Source: Verrucomicrobiia bacterium
Lineage (GTDB): Bacteria > Verrucomicrobiota > Verrucomicrobiia > Palsa-1439
NCBI GenBank assembly: GCA_035577545.1
Contig: DATLVI010000034.1
Span: 1-64,000, forward strand
Reading direction: 5' to 3'
Length of the DNA stretch: 64,000 nt
The notes under the pieces were generated by a model. It did no database searches. It had not been told where the DNA came from and saw only the letters and a program-made list of their open reading frames with translations. Numbering within the stretch: the first letter of the stretch is position 1; each line of letters opens with the position of its first letter. This document shows, one piece after another, positions 16,886 through 27,180 of this stretch. The position numbers and the translations under genes were made by a program.

Positions 16886-17223
16886 CCGTTCGCCACTGCT
16901 GCCAAATCAAGACGCGAGCCGGCGACAACGCTCGCCGGCCCCCGGCGCGTCTACGGCGTGGCGGGGAGATCGCTGGCTGGATTGTTCCGAGCGCTACGCT
17001 GGCACTGGTTCCCAAGTGTCCCGCCTGTGTGGCGGCGTATGTGGCTTTCGCCACCGGTATCGGGATCACCCTGCCGGCCGCCACGCACCTTCGCGCGATG
17101 CTTGTGTTATTGTGCGTGGCCTCATTGGTTTTTATTGTTGCAAAACGACTGCGGAGTTTAATTACGCGGGGAGTCAGCTTGCAAAGTCGGCGGTCTATTG
17201 CGTGCCGACAGTCAATCACATGA
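16882..17223 (+). CDS. Small membrane protein coupled to DUF899
   Basis: A 113-residue protein starting at GTG 16882, overlapping the TGA of the DUF899 gene by four bases. Two hydrophobic segments are clear, GWIVPSATLALVPKCPACVA and HLRAMLVLLCVASLVFIVAK, joined by a YVAFATGIGI turn. The KCPAC motif at the membrane could bind a metal or take part in thiol exchange with the neighbouring CPSC protein. I recognise the KCPACVAAYVA block as recurrent in environmental genomes but know no function. It ends 6 bp from the convergent methyltransferase gene. Confidence 0.7.
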   Translation: MTVRHCCQIKTRAGDNARRPPARLRRGGEIAGWIVPSATLALVPKCPACVAAYVAFATGIGITLPAATHLRAMLVLLCVASLVFIVAKRLRSLITRGVSLQSRRSIACRQSIT

Positions 17224-17229
17224 CCGAAA

Positions 17230-18435
17230 TCAAAACCTCAGATAAATTGCCTTGAGGTAATGCGCTTCGGGGTAGGCGGCCGGGTGGTCAGCGGGGTGGG
17301 CGGTGGTTTGGAGTTCCTTGAAGGGGCGGGCGGATTCGGTGGCAGCTTCTCGAACTGATCCCAAGAATTCTTCGGTCGAAACATGCGCGGAACAGGAGCA
17401 GGCCACCAAAATGCCGCCGGGTTGTAAAAGTTTTATGGCGCTTCGCGTCAATCTCCCGTAAGCGCCGATGGCTTGCTCGCGTTCGGATTCCCGCTTCGCC
17501 AGCGACGGCGGATCGAGAATGATCAGATCGAAGGATGCTGGTGGGGCCGAGTCCAGCCAGTCGAAGGCGTCGGCTTTTACGGTTTCATGATGACAGCGAG
17601 CGATGGAGGACTGGCCGAGGTTCAATTCGAAGTTACGGTTCGCGGCGGTCAGGGCGTGCTGGCTGATGTCCAGGTCGATGACAGAGACGGCTCCGCCGCG
17701 GGCAGCGTACAGGGAAAAGCCGCCGGAAAAGCTGAAGGCATTCAAGATGCGTCGGCCCTGGGACAACGATTCGACGATGTGCCGGTTTTCGCGCTGATCG
17801 AGGAAGAAGCCGGTCTTTTGTCCGCGGACCACATCGACTTCGAAGCGGAGTCCCGACTCCAGGAAAATGACCGGCTCGATCAGGGGCTTTCCGCGAACGA
17901 TCTGGCCTTCGGTGAACGGCTGCGATTTGTCCAGAATATTCCGGCTCATGCGTAGAATGATGCGGTCGTTGGGGACTTGTTCGCTGATGATGCCCACAAT
18001 TTCTTCCAGGCGTGGAATCCAGGCCGTCGTGTAAATTTTGAGGACCAGGGTTGAGTCATAACGATCCAAAACGAGCCCCGGCCAGCCGTCGTTTTCGCCG
18101 TTGCAAAGCCGATAGCCGTTCGTCTGAGAATCAAAAAGGTTGTGCCGTCGGTCGAGTGTCGCGGTCACGTGCTGTTGCCACCAGGCGCGGTCCAGTTTTT
18201 GCGGCTTACCGACATGCAACATGCGGACGCGGATCGGTCCCTCAGGATCGAACAGGCCGATCCCGAGGAAACGGTCTTTCCGATCATATATGACGGCTAG
18301 GTCTCCTGCTTTACCGTCGCGGTTTTGTTCGCGAATGCTGTCGGAAAAAAGCCAGGGATGGCCCGAACGCAGAATCGATTCGGCCTTCTGAGAGACGCGC
18401 AGCCTGAGGACCGGGGTTGATTCAAGATTAATCAT
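17230..18435 (-). CDS. Class I SAM-dependent rRNA methyltransferase (RlmI-like)
   Basis: A 401-residue protein. An N-terminal PUA-type domain (LRLRVSQKAESILRSGHPWLF to the GIGLFDPEG block) is followed by an RNA-binding middle and a Rossmann methyltransferase with FFLDQRENR, ILNAFSFSGGFSLYAARGGA, SVIDLDISQHALTAA and the catalytic-loop DLIILDPPSLAKRE. This order is that of RlmI, which makes m5C in 23S rRNA. A conserved CSCSAH stretch near 345 holds possible catalytic cysteines. The frame is open up to 18558, but the first 41 codons carry no family similarity, so the ATG at 18435 is chosen. Confidence 0.88.
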   Translation of the reverse strand: MINLESTPVLRLRVSQKAESILRSGHPWLFSDSIREQNRDGKAGDLAVIYDRKDRFLGIGLFDPEGPIRVRMLHVGKPQKLDRAWWQQHVTATLDRRHNLFDSQTNGYRLCNGENDGWPGLVLDRYDSTLVLKIYTTAWIPRLEEIVGIISEQVPNDRIILRMSRNILDKSQPFTEGQIVRGKPLIEPVIFLESGLRFEVDVVRGQKTGFFLDQRENRHIVESLSQGRRILNAFSFSGGFSLYAARGGAVSVIDLDISQHALTAANRNFELNLGQSSIARCHHETVKADAFDWLDSAPPASFDLIILDPPSLAKRESEREQAIGAYGRLTRSAIKLLQPGGILVACSCSAHVSTEEFLGSVREAATESARPFKELQTTAHPADHPAAYPEAHYLKAIYLRF

Positions 18436-18594
18436 TCGCACTTCAAAACGCCAAGCATTAGTATCGTATACCATCCTGCTCTCTACAGGCTGTAGAAAAA
18501 TTTCTGTCCCAATTCTCAAAAAATTCTCGACAGCGTTATACGCCAATGTTTTACTCATGCACGGAGAAGCAAGGGTCGTAGTCTGGGCTGGGGC

Positions 18595-21500
18595 ATGATG
18601 AAACGACGCGCGTATCGTGGGGCAGGGTTGCTATCTATTCTCGCGGTGTCTTTGGTTATCCCGACCGTTGCCCGCGCACAGTTCAGCGCGAACTTCCAAA
18701 CCAACACCATCAGCGGCGTGACCAGCAATTGGGTCGGGACGTTTTACATCATCGGCAGCAACACGTTTCTCGACACCCTGCAAATCATCAATGGCGGCGT
18801 GCTGTCAAACGGCTCGTGCGTTGTCGGCTACGTGCCGGGCGGCAGCAACAACACCGTCCTCATCTCGGGCCTGGGCTCGATGCTGACGAACCGCTTTGAT
18901 GTCTACCTCGGCAACGACGGGGGGAACAACCGGCTCATCGTAACCAATCGCGGTGCCGTTTACAGCGGAAACGGCTACCTCGGCTTTAATCTGTTCGGCA
19001 CCAATAATGTTGCATTGATCAGCGATACCGGGTCCGTCTGGCGCGTGAAAACCAATCTTTTCATCGGCTACGTCGATGGCGCGAACCAGCTCATCGTCTC
19101 CAATGGCGGCGTCGTTTCGGACGTCGTCGGCCTGATCGGCTCAAACGCGAACCTGAATGTCGCGACGATCACAGGCCCGGGCTCGATGTGGAGCAACAGT
19201 TTCAGCGTCGTGCACGGCTTCATTGGCCAAAACAACCGGCTCGTCGTGACCAATGGCGGCTTGCTCTGGAGCGGAAAAGGCGCCATCGGCGACGCCAACA
19301 TCAGCCGCAGCAACATCGCGACCGTCGTCGGCATCGGCTCGACGTGGCGCAACACCGACACTCTCTATGTCGGCGATCTCGGCTACTCGAACCGGCTGGA
19401 GATTGCGAACGGCGGTCTCGCCAATGCGCTCTCCGGTTACATCGGCGTCGGTCCCAGCAGCACCGGCAATATTGCCGTCGTTGCCGGCAGCGGTGCGGTG
19501 TGGAGCAATGGCATCAACTTGTTTGCGGGTTATGCCGGCGTTGGCAACCGGTTGATTGTGACCAACGGCGGCAAGGCATTGGCTCAAGCGGGCACAATTG
19601 GCTACACGAATTCGAGCGTGGCTAACACAGCGTGGATTGAGGGCGCCGGCTCGACATGGAGCAACACGGTCTATCTCTACGTCGGATATGTGGGCGCGAA
19701 CAATCAACTCGTCGTGTCGAATGGCGCCGCAGTCTTCAGTGGCACCGGTTTTATTGGTTCGGACCGGGTGACCAGCAACAACACCGCGACAGTCGTCGGC
19801 GCGGGTGCCGTGTGGAGCAGCACGAATTTCATCTACGCCGGTTATGTCGGCTCTTCCAACACACTCGTTGTCGCGGATGGCGGAACGGTGCGCGCTGTTG
19901 AGATCCGCGTCGGGTTTGATCCGATCAGCAGCAACAATCTGGCTCTGATTACCGGCAGCGGCGCGCTCCTCAACGACACCAACATCATCGTCGGCTACGG
20001 CGGGTTTGGGAATCAATTGATCGTTTCCAACGGGGCCGTGGTCTTTGACACGGTTGGCGCGTTGGGATTCACCAACCAGAGTTCACAGAACTCGGCGTTG
20101 ATCACCGGCAGCGACTCCGCCTGGAGCAACAGCAGCATCGCGTACATCGGCTACAAGGCCGCGAATAATCAGCTGGTCGTGGCGGATGGTGCGACCATGT
20201 TCAGCGGCGACGGCCTTGTGGGCTCGTTTATCTCCAGCAGTAACAACACTGCCACGATCCAGGACCCCGGTTCCGCCTGGCGGAATACGAACTACCTGTA
20301 CATCGGCAGTTCCGGTGCGGCCAACACGCTGCTAATCGCCAACGGCGGTCAGGTTTCTGGCAACTACGGCATCATCGGTTTTAACGGATCGAGCAGCAAC
20401 AATCTCGTGACCGTCACCGGCAATGGGTCGCTGTGGAGCAATACGTTCGAGCTCGTCGTCGGCGACGCCGCGGCGGCCAACCAGCTCGTCATCGCCAACG
20501 GCGCAACGGTATACGGTACGGCGGGCGGACTGGGTCTGCTCAGCCCGGCCACCGGCAACAGTGCCGTCATTGACGGGATGAATTCGGCATGGATCAATAC
20601 GTCTTTCTTCTATGTCGGTTACTCCGGCTCGGTCAATCAGGTGACGATCACGAATGCCGGGGTGGTGTTCAGCAGTGCCCTTGAGGTGGGCTCCTACGGC
20701 CCCGGCAGTAACAACACACTGATCGTCACCGGCCACGGCTCAACATTGGCCTCGACCAACTCCATCACCGTCGGATCATTTGGCGCCCATAACGTCCTGA
20801 CGGTCGCCGGGGGTGGCGCGGTTTCCAACGCCTACGGCTACATCGGCTACCAGACGACTGGACGTACCAATTCAGTGTTGGTCACCGGCAGCGGTTCGAC
20901 GTGGACGAACACGACCGCGCTTTACGTCGGCCTGAACGGATTGGGCAACTCGTTGACGATCAGCAACGGCGGCGCGGTGTACGATGGTAGCTACTGCGAG
21001 ATCGGGTACGCGGCGACCAGCGACCGCAACTCCGTGCTGGTGACCGGTCCCGGCTCGACGTGGGTGAATGACCTCCTCTACATCGGTCAGGACGGCGCGA
21101 GCAACACGGTGACGATCGCCAACGGCGCGAAGGCGTATGGCATCAATCCGTACGGTTCCAGTTGTTACCTCGGCTATTTCGCCGACAGCATCAGCAACTC
21201 CGTGTTGGTCACCGGCACCAACTCTTCCTGGCAGTACGTCAGCAGTCTCTACATCGGGTACTCCAGTCGCAGCAACTCGCTCACGGTTGCCAATGGAGGT
21301 TATCTTGAGAGCCTGCTGGGCTACGTTGGCGGCAATTTCGGGACGAACAATTTCGCGCTGGTGACCGACCCCGGCTCGATCTGGTACAACGACCAGTATC
21401 TTTATGTCGGCGGCGGCGGTAGCCGGAATTCATTGGTGGTCAGCAATGGCGGTGTGGCGGTCGGTCATCTCGGCGGCTACATCGGCTATCCGTTGGTTAC

Positions 21501-24252
21501 CGGCGGCGGCAACAGCAACTCCGCGCTTGTCACCGATGCGGGCTCTGTCTGGAGCAATCAGAATAATTTCCTATACGTCGGATATACCTGCCACGGAAAT
21601 AGCCTGATGATTAGCAATGGTGGCGCGGTGGTCGATTACACCGCCAGCCTCGGCTACGCGTCGACCGTTGGCATTGACGGCAGCAACAATTTCGGAACGG
21701 TGACCGGCGTTGGGTCGGTTTGGAACAATACCGGCTCGTTCGCCCTCGGCGACGGTTCGCACAGCAACCGCCTCACAGCGGCGCTACTTGGTAAAGTTGC
21801 CGCTGCAAATATCTTTGTTGGGGCGCGTGGCGGACTCAACAACCTGCTCCGCCTTTCCAACGGCCTCGCGCAGGCTTCGTCCGTGAACGTCGGCACGGGG
21901 AACTTCCTCACTGGATCGGGTACCGTGACCGGCGGCGTCCTCAACAACGGTACGATCGACGCCAATATCAACGGCGCCACGCTCACATTTTCCAGCATCG
22001 TGAAGAATAACGGCGCGCTCCGCGCGAGCGGGGGCGGCATCATTGAATTCTACGGCCCGGTGCTGAACTTCGGCACGACCAACTTCACCGGCGGCACCGC
22101 CATCTTCCATGCGGGCATCTTCTCCTCGAGCGGTAGCACGAATAGCTGGAGCTTCCCCGGCAATGATCTTTGGGAAAATGGCGCACGCTGGTCGCGCACG
22201 GTGCCGCCCTCGTCCGCCGATTCGCTGGTGCTCATCACGAACGCTACCACCAAGACCGTTACCGTCACCGCGAGCACATTCTCCTCCGCCCCGAGCAGCG
22301 TGAACAACTTCAACATCGCTCTGTCCGGCCCGACCGGCGTGACCAACACGTTGGGCATTGCCAATACACCGGCCGGCACGCCGTTCACTTCCGTTTACCT
22401 GAGCATCGGTACGAATGCGGTCGCCATTGTCAGCAACGCGACCGTGCAGGTTGGAACGTTTGGCACGGGCGCATTCACCGTCGATGGCGAGCTGCGCATT
22501 CAGTCGGGCGGCCAACTTGACACGACCGGCGTCGCCACAAGCACTGTTGGCAATGCCTCGGTCAGCGGTGTCGGCGCGAGTTGGAGCAATGGCGTGTTGA
22601 CCGCCGTGCCGGGCTGTCGGTTGAGCGTCACCAACGGTGGACAAGTGTTCAGCAGCAACGGCAACATCGACGGCCCGAACGCAACCGGCACCGTGGCCGG
22701 CAGCAACTCGACGTGGAATGTGGCCAGCACATTCTACCTCGGCAACACCGGTGCGGCCAATCAGTCGATCGTCACCAACCGCGGCATGCTGGTCACCGGC
22801 AGCGTATACCTTGGCAATAACACTTCTGCCAGCAACAACATGATGACGATCACGGGCGACGGCTCGGTCTGGACCAATCAGATTAGCTTCCAAATCGGCG
22901 CGGGCGTGGGCAACCAGTTGATCATCACCAATGGCGGCAAGTTCGTGAACTTCGCCTTCGTCAGTACTGTCGGCGGCAATCCGGCGGCCAATGGCAACAA
23001 CGTGATCACGGTTACGGGAACAAATTCGGTCTGGACGGACTACTCCTATTTCTGGCTCGGCTACTTTGGCGGGAGCAATCAGTTGATCGTCGCCGACGGC
23101 GCCACGCTCAATGGTTACGTGTCTGAAGTGGGTGTCAATACGAGCAGCAGCAACAACACGGTCACAGTCACTGGCAGTAATTCGGTATGGCACAGCACTG
23201 ATTGTTACATCGGTTACAACAGCGCGGCCAACCAGTTGGTCGTTACCAACGGCGGAGTGGTCTCCGATGACGGGATCGGCGCCGTTGGGTACAACGCGAC
23301 TGCCAGCAACAACACGGTGATAGTCACGGGGAGCAACTCCGCCTGGCGAAACACCACTACGTTGTACATCGGCAACGCGGGCAACAGCAATCGTCTGGAG
23401 ATTGCCAGCGGCTCGGTCGTCGCGCGCAACGCATTTATTGGAGCTGTCGGGACGAACAATGTGGTCCGCGTGACCGGCGGAGGTTTGTTCGTCACCAACG
23501 CACTCGGGAACGCCGCGCTCGTCGTCAGCTCGGCCGGTGGACTTGGCAGTCTGATTATCAACGGCGGCTCGGTCACGGTGGACAAACTCATCGCGACGAA
23601 CGGCGCCAACAGCATCGTCACGCTTAATGCCGGCTCGCTGAACGGCAGGGCGGCGTTTGTGACCAACGCACAGCAGTTTGTCGTGGGTGACGGCGCAAGC
23701 ACGGCGACGTATCATCTGCTCGGCGGTACGCATTCGTTCGCCGACGGACTCAAGGTTCGCAATGCTTCCTTCCTGACCGGCTGCGGCACGATCAACGGTG
23801 CGGTGGTTGTCGATTCCGAGGGCACAGTATTGGCGGATTGCGGCGGCACGCTCACGTTTACGGGAAGTGTCACGAATAACGGAACGATGCGCGCGATCAA
23901 TGGGAGCTCGCTGGAGTTCTACGGCCCGGTGGTCAACAACGGCGTGATCGATCTCATCAATGGCGGCACGACCAACTTCCATGGTGGGTTCATTAATAAT
24001 GGTGTCGTGCTGGACGCCAGCAGCGTCCAGGTAGCGCAAACATTTGTTTCCGGTAACGATTTCGTTGTGCAAATCCTCTCGGTCATGGGGCATACATATC
24101 AGATGCAGGTCACGCCATCGCTCGCGCCGACCAATTGGCTGGCCATGGGCGGTTCGCAATCCGGCAACGACGGAATGTTGACGTTTACCGATCCTGGTGG
24201 CGCGACGAATGTGCCGGGGCGATTCTACCGGATTGATGTTAGCGCCCCGTGA
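18595..24252 (+). CDS. Giant exported beta-repeat protein (T5SS/PEP-CTERM-associated repeats)
   Basis: A 1885-residue protein with a signal peptide (GLLSILAVSLVIPTVARAQF). From about residue 30 to 1150 and again from 1270 to 1640 it consists of roughly 25 repeats of about 41-45 residues with the pattern GSxWxNTxxLYVGxxGxxN, then LVVSNGGxV and SSNNxxVTG, the repeat I associate with TIGR04393. Such repeats should stack into a beta-solenoid. The parts between and after the arrays resemble autotransporter-associated strands (VTGGVLNNGTIDANI). No autotransporter barrel or PEP-CTERM anchor is present; the end is GRFYRIDVSAP, a common verrucomicrobial tail. Likely a surface or secreted fibre. Confidence 0.85.
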   Translation: MMKRRAYRGAGLLSILAVSLVIPTVARAQFSANFQTNTISGVTSNWVGTFYIIGSNTFLDTLQIINGGVLSNGSCVVGYVPGGSNNTVLISGLGSMLTNRFDVYLGNDGGNNRLIVTNRGAVYSGNGYLGFNLFGTNNVALISDTGSVWRVKTNLFIGYVDGANQLIVSNGGVVSDVVGLIGSNANLNVATITGPGSMWSNSFSVVHGFIGQNNRLVVTNGGLLWSGKGAIGDANISRSNIATVVGIGSTWRNTDTLYVGDLGYSNRLEIANGGLANALSGYIGVGPSSTGNIAVVAGSGAVWSNGINLFAGYAGVGNRLIVTNGGKALAQAGTIGYTNSSVANTAWIEGAGSTWSNTVYLYVGYVGANNQLVVSNGAAVFSGTGFIGSDRVTSNNTATVVGAGAVWSSTNFIYAGYVGSSNTLVVADGGTVRAVEIRVGFDPISSNNLALITGSGALLNDTNIIVGYGGFGNQLIVSNGAVVFDTVGALGFTNQSSQNSALITGSDSAWSNSSIAYIGYKAANNQLVVADGATMFSGDGLVGSFISSSNNTATIQDPGSAWRNTNYLYIGSSGAANTLLIANGGQVSGNYGIIGFNGSSSNNLVTVTGNGSLWSNTFELVVGDAAAANQLVIANGATVYGTAGGLGLLSPATGNSAVIDGMNSAWINTSFFYVGYSGSVNQVTITNAGVVFSSALEVGSYGPGSNNTLIVTGHGSTLASTNSITVGSFGAHNVLTVAGGGAVSNAYGYIGYQTTGRTNSVLVTGSGSTWTNTTALYVGLNGLGNSLTISNGGAVYDGSYCEIGYAATSDRNSVLVTGPGSTWVNDLLYIGQDGASNTVTIANGAKAYGINPYGSSCYLGYFADSISNSVLVTGTNSSWQYVSSLYIGYSSRSNSLTVANGGYLESLLGYVGGNFGTNNFALVTDPGSIWYNDQYLYVGGGGSRNSLVVSNGGVAVGHLGGYIGYPLVTGGGNSNSALVTDAGSVWSNQNNFLYVGYTCHGNSLMISNGGAVVDYTASLGYASTVGIDGSNNFGTVTGVGSVWNNTGSFALGDGSHSNRLTAALLGKVAAANIFVGARGGLNNLLRLSNGLAQASSVNVGTGNFLTGSGTVTGGVLNNGTIDANINGATLTFSSIVKNNGALRASGGGIIEFYGPVLNFGTTNFTGGTAIFHAGIFSSSGSTNSWSFPGNDLWENGARWSRTVPPSSADSLVLITNATTKTVTVTASTFSSAPSSVNNFNIALSGPTGVTNTLGIANTPAGTPFTSVYLSIGTNAVAIVSNATVQVGTFGTGAFTVDGELRIQSGGQLDTTGVATSTVGNASVSGVGASWSNGVLTAVPGCRLSVTNGGQVFSSNGNIDGPNATGTVAGSNSTWNVASTFYLGNTGAANQSIVTNRGMLVTGSVYLGNNTSASNNMMTITGDGSVWTNQISFQIGAGVGNQLIITNGGKFVNFAFVSTVGGNPAANGNNVITVTGTNSVWTDYSYFWLGYFGGSNQLIVADGATLNGYVSEVGVNTSSSNNTVTVTGSNSVWHSTDCYIGYNSAANQLVVTNGGVVSDDGIGAVGYNATASNNTVIVTGSNSAWRNTTTLYIGNAGNSNRLEIASGSVVARNAFIGAVGTNNVVRVTGGGLFVTNALGNAALVVSSAGGLGSLIINGGSVTVDKLIATNGANSIVTLNAGSLNGRAAFVTNAQQFVVGDGASTATYHLLGGTHSFADGLKVRNASFLTGCGTINGAVVVDSEGTVLADCGGTLTFTGSVTNNGTMRAINGSSLEFYGPVVNNGVIDLINGGTTNFHGGFINNGVVLDASSVQVAQTFVSGNDFVVQILSVMGHTYQMQVTPSLAPTNWLAMGGSQSGNDGMLTFTDPGGATNVPGRFYRIDVSAP

Positions 24253-24325
24253 TTTCTACAGCGGGCGGAGTTGACTTTCGAACGGGGCAATGTCATTCAC
24301 TGTCCGATCTTTGTCCTCCATACAA

Positions 24326-26989
24326 ATGAAAAGACTTCATTTTCTGTTAGTCCTACTGCTCGCGCTATCTCCGCGACAGTCCAACGCCCAGTTCACTTTT
24401 GACAGGAACATCCTCCGTGCGACGCTGAAAAATGGGTTGCGCGTGGTGATCGTACGCAATCCGCTGGCGCCGGTGGTGACGACGGTGGTGAATTACGAGG
24501 TCGGGTCGGATGAGGCGCCGGAGGGGTTTCCGGGGATGGCCCACGCGCTGGAGCACATGATGTTTCGCGGCAACCCGGGTCTTTCGGCGGACCAACTGGC
24601 CCATATTTCCGCCGCCATGGGGGGCAACTTCGACGCCAATACGCAGCAGACCGTCACCCAATACAATTTCACGGTTCCGGCCGACGACCTCGAACTGGCG
24701 TTGCATGTCGAGTCGTTGCGGATGCGCGGGATCCTTGGAACGGACGAGCTGTGGGACAAGGAGCGGGGAGCAATCGAACAGGAAGTGGCCCAGGACCTCT
24801 CCAATCCTTCGTACCTGCTTTACATGAAGCTACTGGAAGCGGTGTTCAAGGGAACGCCGTACGCGCACGATGCGTTGGGGACGCGACCGTCATTCGATAA
24901 GACGACGGGCGCGATGCTGCAAAGGTTTTATCGGAATTGGTACGCGCCGAATAATGCGATCTTCGTGATTGTCGGCGACGTGGACCCGGTGACGACTTTG
25001 GCTTCCGTGAAACGCCTGTTCGAAAACATTCCGTCGAAGAAACTGGCGCGTCGTCCCGAGGTGCATTTGCAGGCGGTCAAGCCTGACACGCTGCACATGA
25101 CGAGCGATTTGTCGTACGGGATGGCGGTGATCACGTTCCGGCTGCCGGGGACGGACAGCGACGACTCCGCTGCCGCGCAGGTGATGGGCGACGTGTTGTC
25201 GAGTCATCGCGGCGATTTGTATGCGCTGGTGCCGGCCGGGAAGGCGTTGTCGGCGGAATTTGCATTGGGTTCGTTGCCGAAGGCGAGCCTGGCTTATGCG
25301 ATGTGTGCGTTTCCCAAGGGGGGAGATGGCGAGGCTTTGATCAAAGACATGCGCGCGGTGCTCACGCAATACGTGAAGCATGGATTCCCGCGTGATTTGG
25401 TTGAGGCGGAGAAACGGCATGAAGTGGCCGATGCGGAGTTCGAGAAGAACTCCGTGGAAGGTTTGGCGATGTCGTGGTCGGCGGCGCTGGCGTTGGAACA
25501 TCACCGTTCGCCCGACGAAGACATCGAGGAAATCAAGCGCGTGACGGTATCCGATGTCAATCGCGTCGCCCGCAAATATCTCGATCTGGATCACGCCATC
25601 GTGACCGTCATGACGCCCGAGGCTTCTGGAAAGGCGACTTCGTCCTCGACCTACGGCGGACACGAGTCGTTTACGTCCAAGGAGGCGGCGACGGTGCCGC
25701 TGCCGGACTGGGCAGCGGCGAAATTGGCAAAGCTTCCCGCGGTTCCGGAATCCACGGTGCATCCGGTGGTGACCACGCTGACGAACGGGCTACAACTCAT
25801 CGTGCAGCCCGAAACGATCAGCGACACGGTCAATGTCTACGGTCGCGTGCGCAACCATGCGGGCCTGGAGATGCCCGAGGGACAGGAGGGCGTGGACCAG
25901 GTGCTCGCTGAACTCTTCTCATTCGGCACCGAGTCGCTGGACCGCGTCGCTTTTCAGAAGGCGCTGGACGATATCGGCGCGAACGAGTCGGCCGGCACGA
26001 GCTTCGAGGTGGATGTCCTGACCAAGTATCTGGACCGTGGCGTGCAATTGTTGGCGGACAACTTATTGCATCCGGCCCTGCCTGAAGAGGCGTTCAAGAC
26101 GGTCCGCAAGCAAGTTGCCGACGGCGTAGTGGGAGCGTTGGAGAGCCCGGATTATTTGAGCCAGCGGGCGTTGCTGGGTGCGCTGTTTCCGAAAGGCGAC
26201 CCGGCGCTGCGGCAGGCGACGACGAACAGTGTGAACGCGCTGACGCTGGACAATGTGCGCGCCTATCATCAATATGTTTTCCGTCCCGACCTGACAACCA
26301 TCGTGGTGATCGGGAACGTCACACCCGACCAGGCGAAGACTGTTATCGGAAAATGGTTTGGTGATTGGACGGCGACCGGGCCGAAACCGGAGACGGTCCC
26401 ACCGCCGGTTTCCAACAATGTGGCGTCGGTCATTGCGGTTCCCGACAAGAGCCGGGTGCAGGACAAGGCGGTACTGGCGGAAACGCTCGGCTTGAACCGT
26501 TACGACCCGGATTACTATCCGTTGCAACTCGGCAACCTCGTGCTCGGCGGCGCATTCTACGCGACCCGGTTATACCGCGACCTGCGCAAGGACAGCGGGC
26601 TGGTGTACGCCGTGCAGTCAGGGTTCGATGTCGGCAAGACGCGGGCGTTGTACGAAGTGGAATTTGGCTGCGATCCGCCGAACGTCTCGAAGGCCCGCGC
26701 GATCATTGAGCGCAACCTGAACGACATGCAGACCAAGCCGGTGACCGCGGACGAATTGCAGCAAGCGAAAGCCCAGTGGCTACGCGAGATTCCGCTGACC
26801 GAGTCCAGCGTGGGCGGCATCGCATCCACGCTGCTCTCGCTCGCCACGCGCGACCTCCCGCTCGACGAACCGACTCGCGCCGCGCAACGTTGCAGCACGA
26901 TGACAGCCGAAGAAGTGCAAGCCGCGTTCGCGAAATGGTTGCATCCGGCTGATCTGGTGCAGTCCGTGCAGGGGCCGGAGCCGAAGTGA
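24326..26989 (+). CDS. M16-family zinc metallopeptidase (two-domain)
   Basis: An 887-residue pitrilysin-type protease with a signal peptide (HFLLVLLLALSPRQSNAQF), so it probably works in the periplasm. The inverted zinc motif HALEH gives His73, Glu76 and His77; the third ligand is Glu151 or Glu153 in KERGAIEQEV. The C-terminal half repeats the fold without the motif (VTTLTNGLQLIVQPETISDT, PDLTTIVVIGNVTPDQAKTV, FYATRLYRDLRKDSGLVYAV), as usual for single-chain M16B/C enzymes. The ATG at 24326 starts the signal peptide; an upstream in-frame ATG at 24290 would only add 12 residues. It may process peptides from the neighbouring repeat protein, which is inference only. Confidence 0.92.
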   Translation: MKRLHFLLVLLLALSPRQSNAQFTFDRNILRATLKNGLRVVIVRNPLAPVVTTVVNYEVGSDEAPEGFPGMAHALEHMMFRGNPGLSADQLAHISAAMGGNFDANTQQTVTQYNFTVPADDLELALHVESLRMRGILGTDELWDKERGAIEQEVAQDLSNPSYLLYMKLLEAVFKGTPYAHDALGTRPSFDKTTGAMLQRFYRNWYAPNNAIFVIVGDVDPVTTLASVKRLFENIPSKKLARRPEVHLQAVKPDTLHMTSDLSYGMAVITFRLPGTDSDDSAAAQVMGDVLSSHRGDLYALVPAGKALSAEFALGSLPKASLAYAMCAFPKGGDGEALIKDMRAVLTQYVKHGFPRDLVEAEKRHEVADAEFEKNSVEGLAMSWSAALALEHHRSPDEDIEEIKRVTVSDVNRVARKYLDLDHAIVTVMTPEASGKATSSSTYGGHESFTSKEAATVPLPDWAAAKLAKLPAVPESTVHPVVTTLTNGLQLIVQPETISDTVNVYGRVRNHAGLEMPEGQEGVDQVLAELFSFGTESLDRVAFQKALDDIGANESAGTSFEVDVLTKYLDRGVQLLADNLLHPALPEEAFKTVRKQVADGVVGALESPDYLSQRALLGALFPKGDPALRQATTNSVNALTLDNVRAYHQYVFRPDLTTIVVIGNVTPDQAKTVIGKWFGDWTATGPKPETVPPPVSNNVASVIAVPDKSRVQDKAVLAETLGLNRYDPDYYPLQLGNLVLGGAFYATRLYRDLRKDSGLVYAVQSGFDVGKTRALYEVEFGCDPPNVSKARAIIERNLNDMQTKPVTADELQQAKAQWLREIPLTESSVGGIASTLLSLATRDLPLDEPTRAAQRCSTMTAEEVQAAFAKWLHPADLVQSVQGPEPK

Positions 26990-27008
26990 TTAGTTTGGTT
27001 CACGAATT

Positions 27009-27036
27009 ACACGAAGAAGACACGAAGCACACGAAG
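27009..27036. repeat. Short degenerate tandem repeat ACACGAAG
   Basis: Three copies of ACACGAAG stand at 27009-27016, 27020-27027 and 27029-27036, just after the M16 protease stop. The 190-bp gap from 26990 to 27180 shows no gene. Confidence 0.5.
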
Positions 27037-27180
27037 TGAAGTAGACGGCTGTTTCGGGCGATCATCCTGGCCTACGTCGCATTCGGACGGATGGGAAATT
27101 GCCTCCCCGCTTTGGACGGTTTGCGAACCTTGCGGTTTGAACTTCCGAGGCTTGCCCCCGCTGGCCAAGACTCGCTTCGC

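Noticed and set aside
18900-23500. Regular DNA periodicity that might suggest a CRISPR or satellite array
   Set aside because: The period is about 125-135 bp, the units are diverged and stay in one reading frame, so it is protein repeat structure.
21784-24159. 791-codon open frame antisense to the repeat protein
   Set aside because: It is a by-product of the regular GC-rich repeat codons on the other strand; its composition is biased (His, Arg, Asp rich) and no domain or ribosome site is seen.
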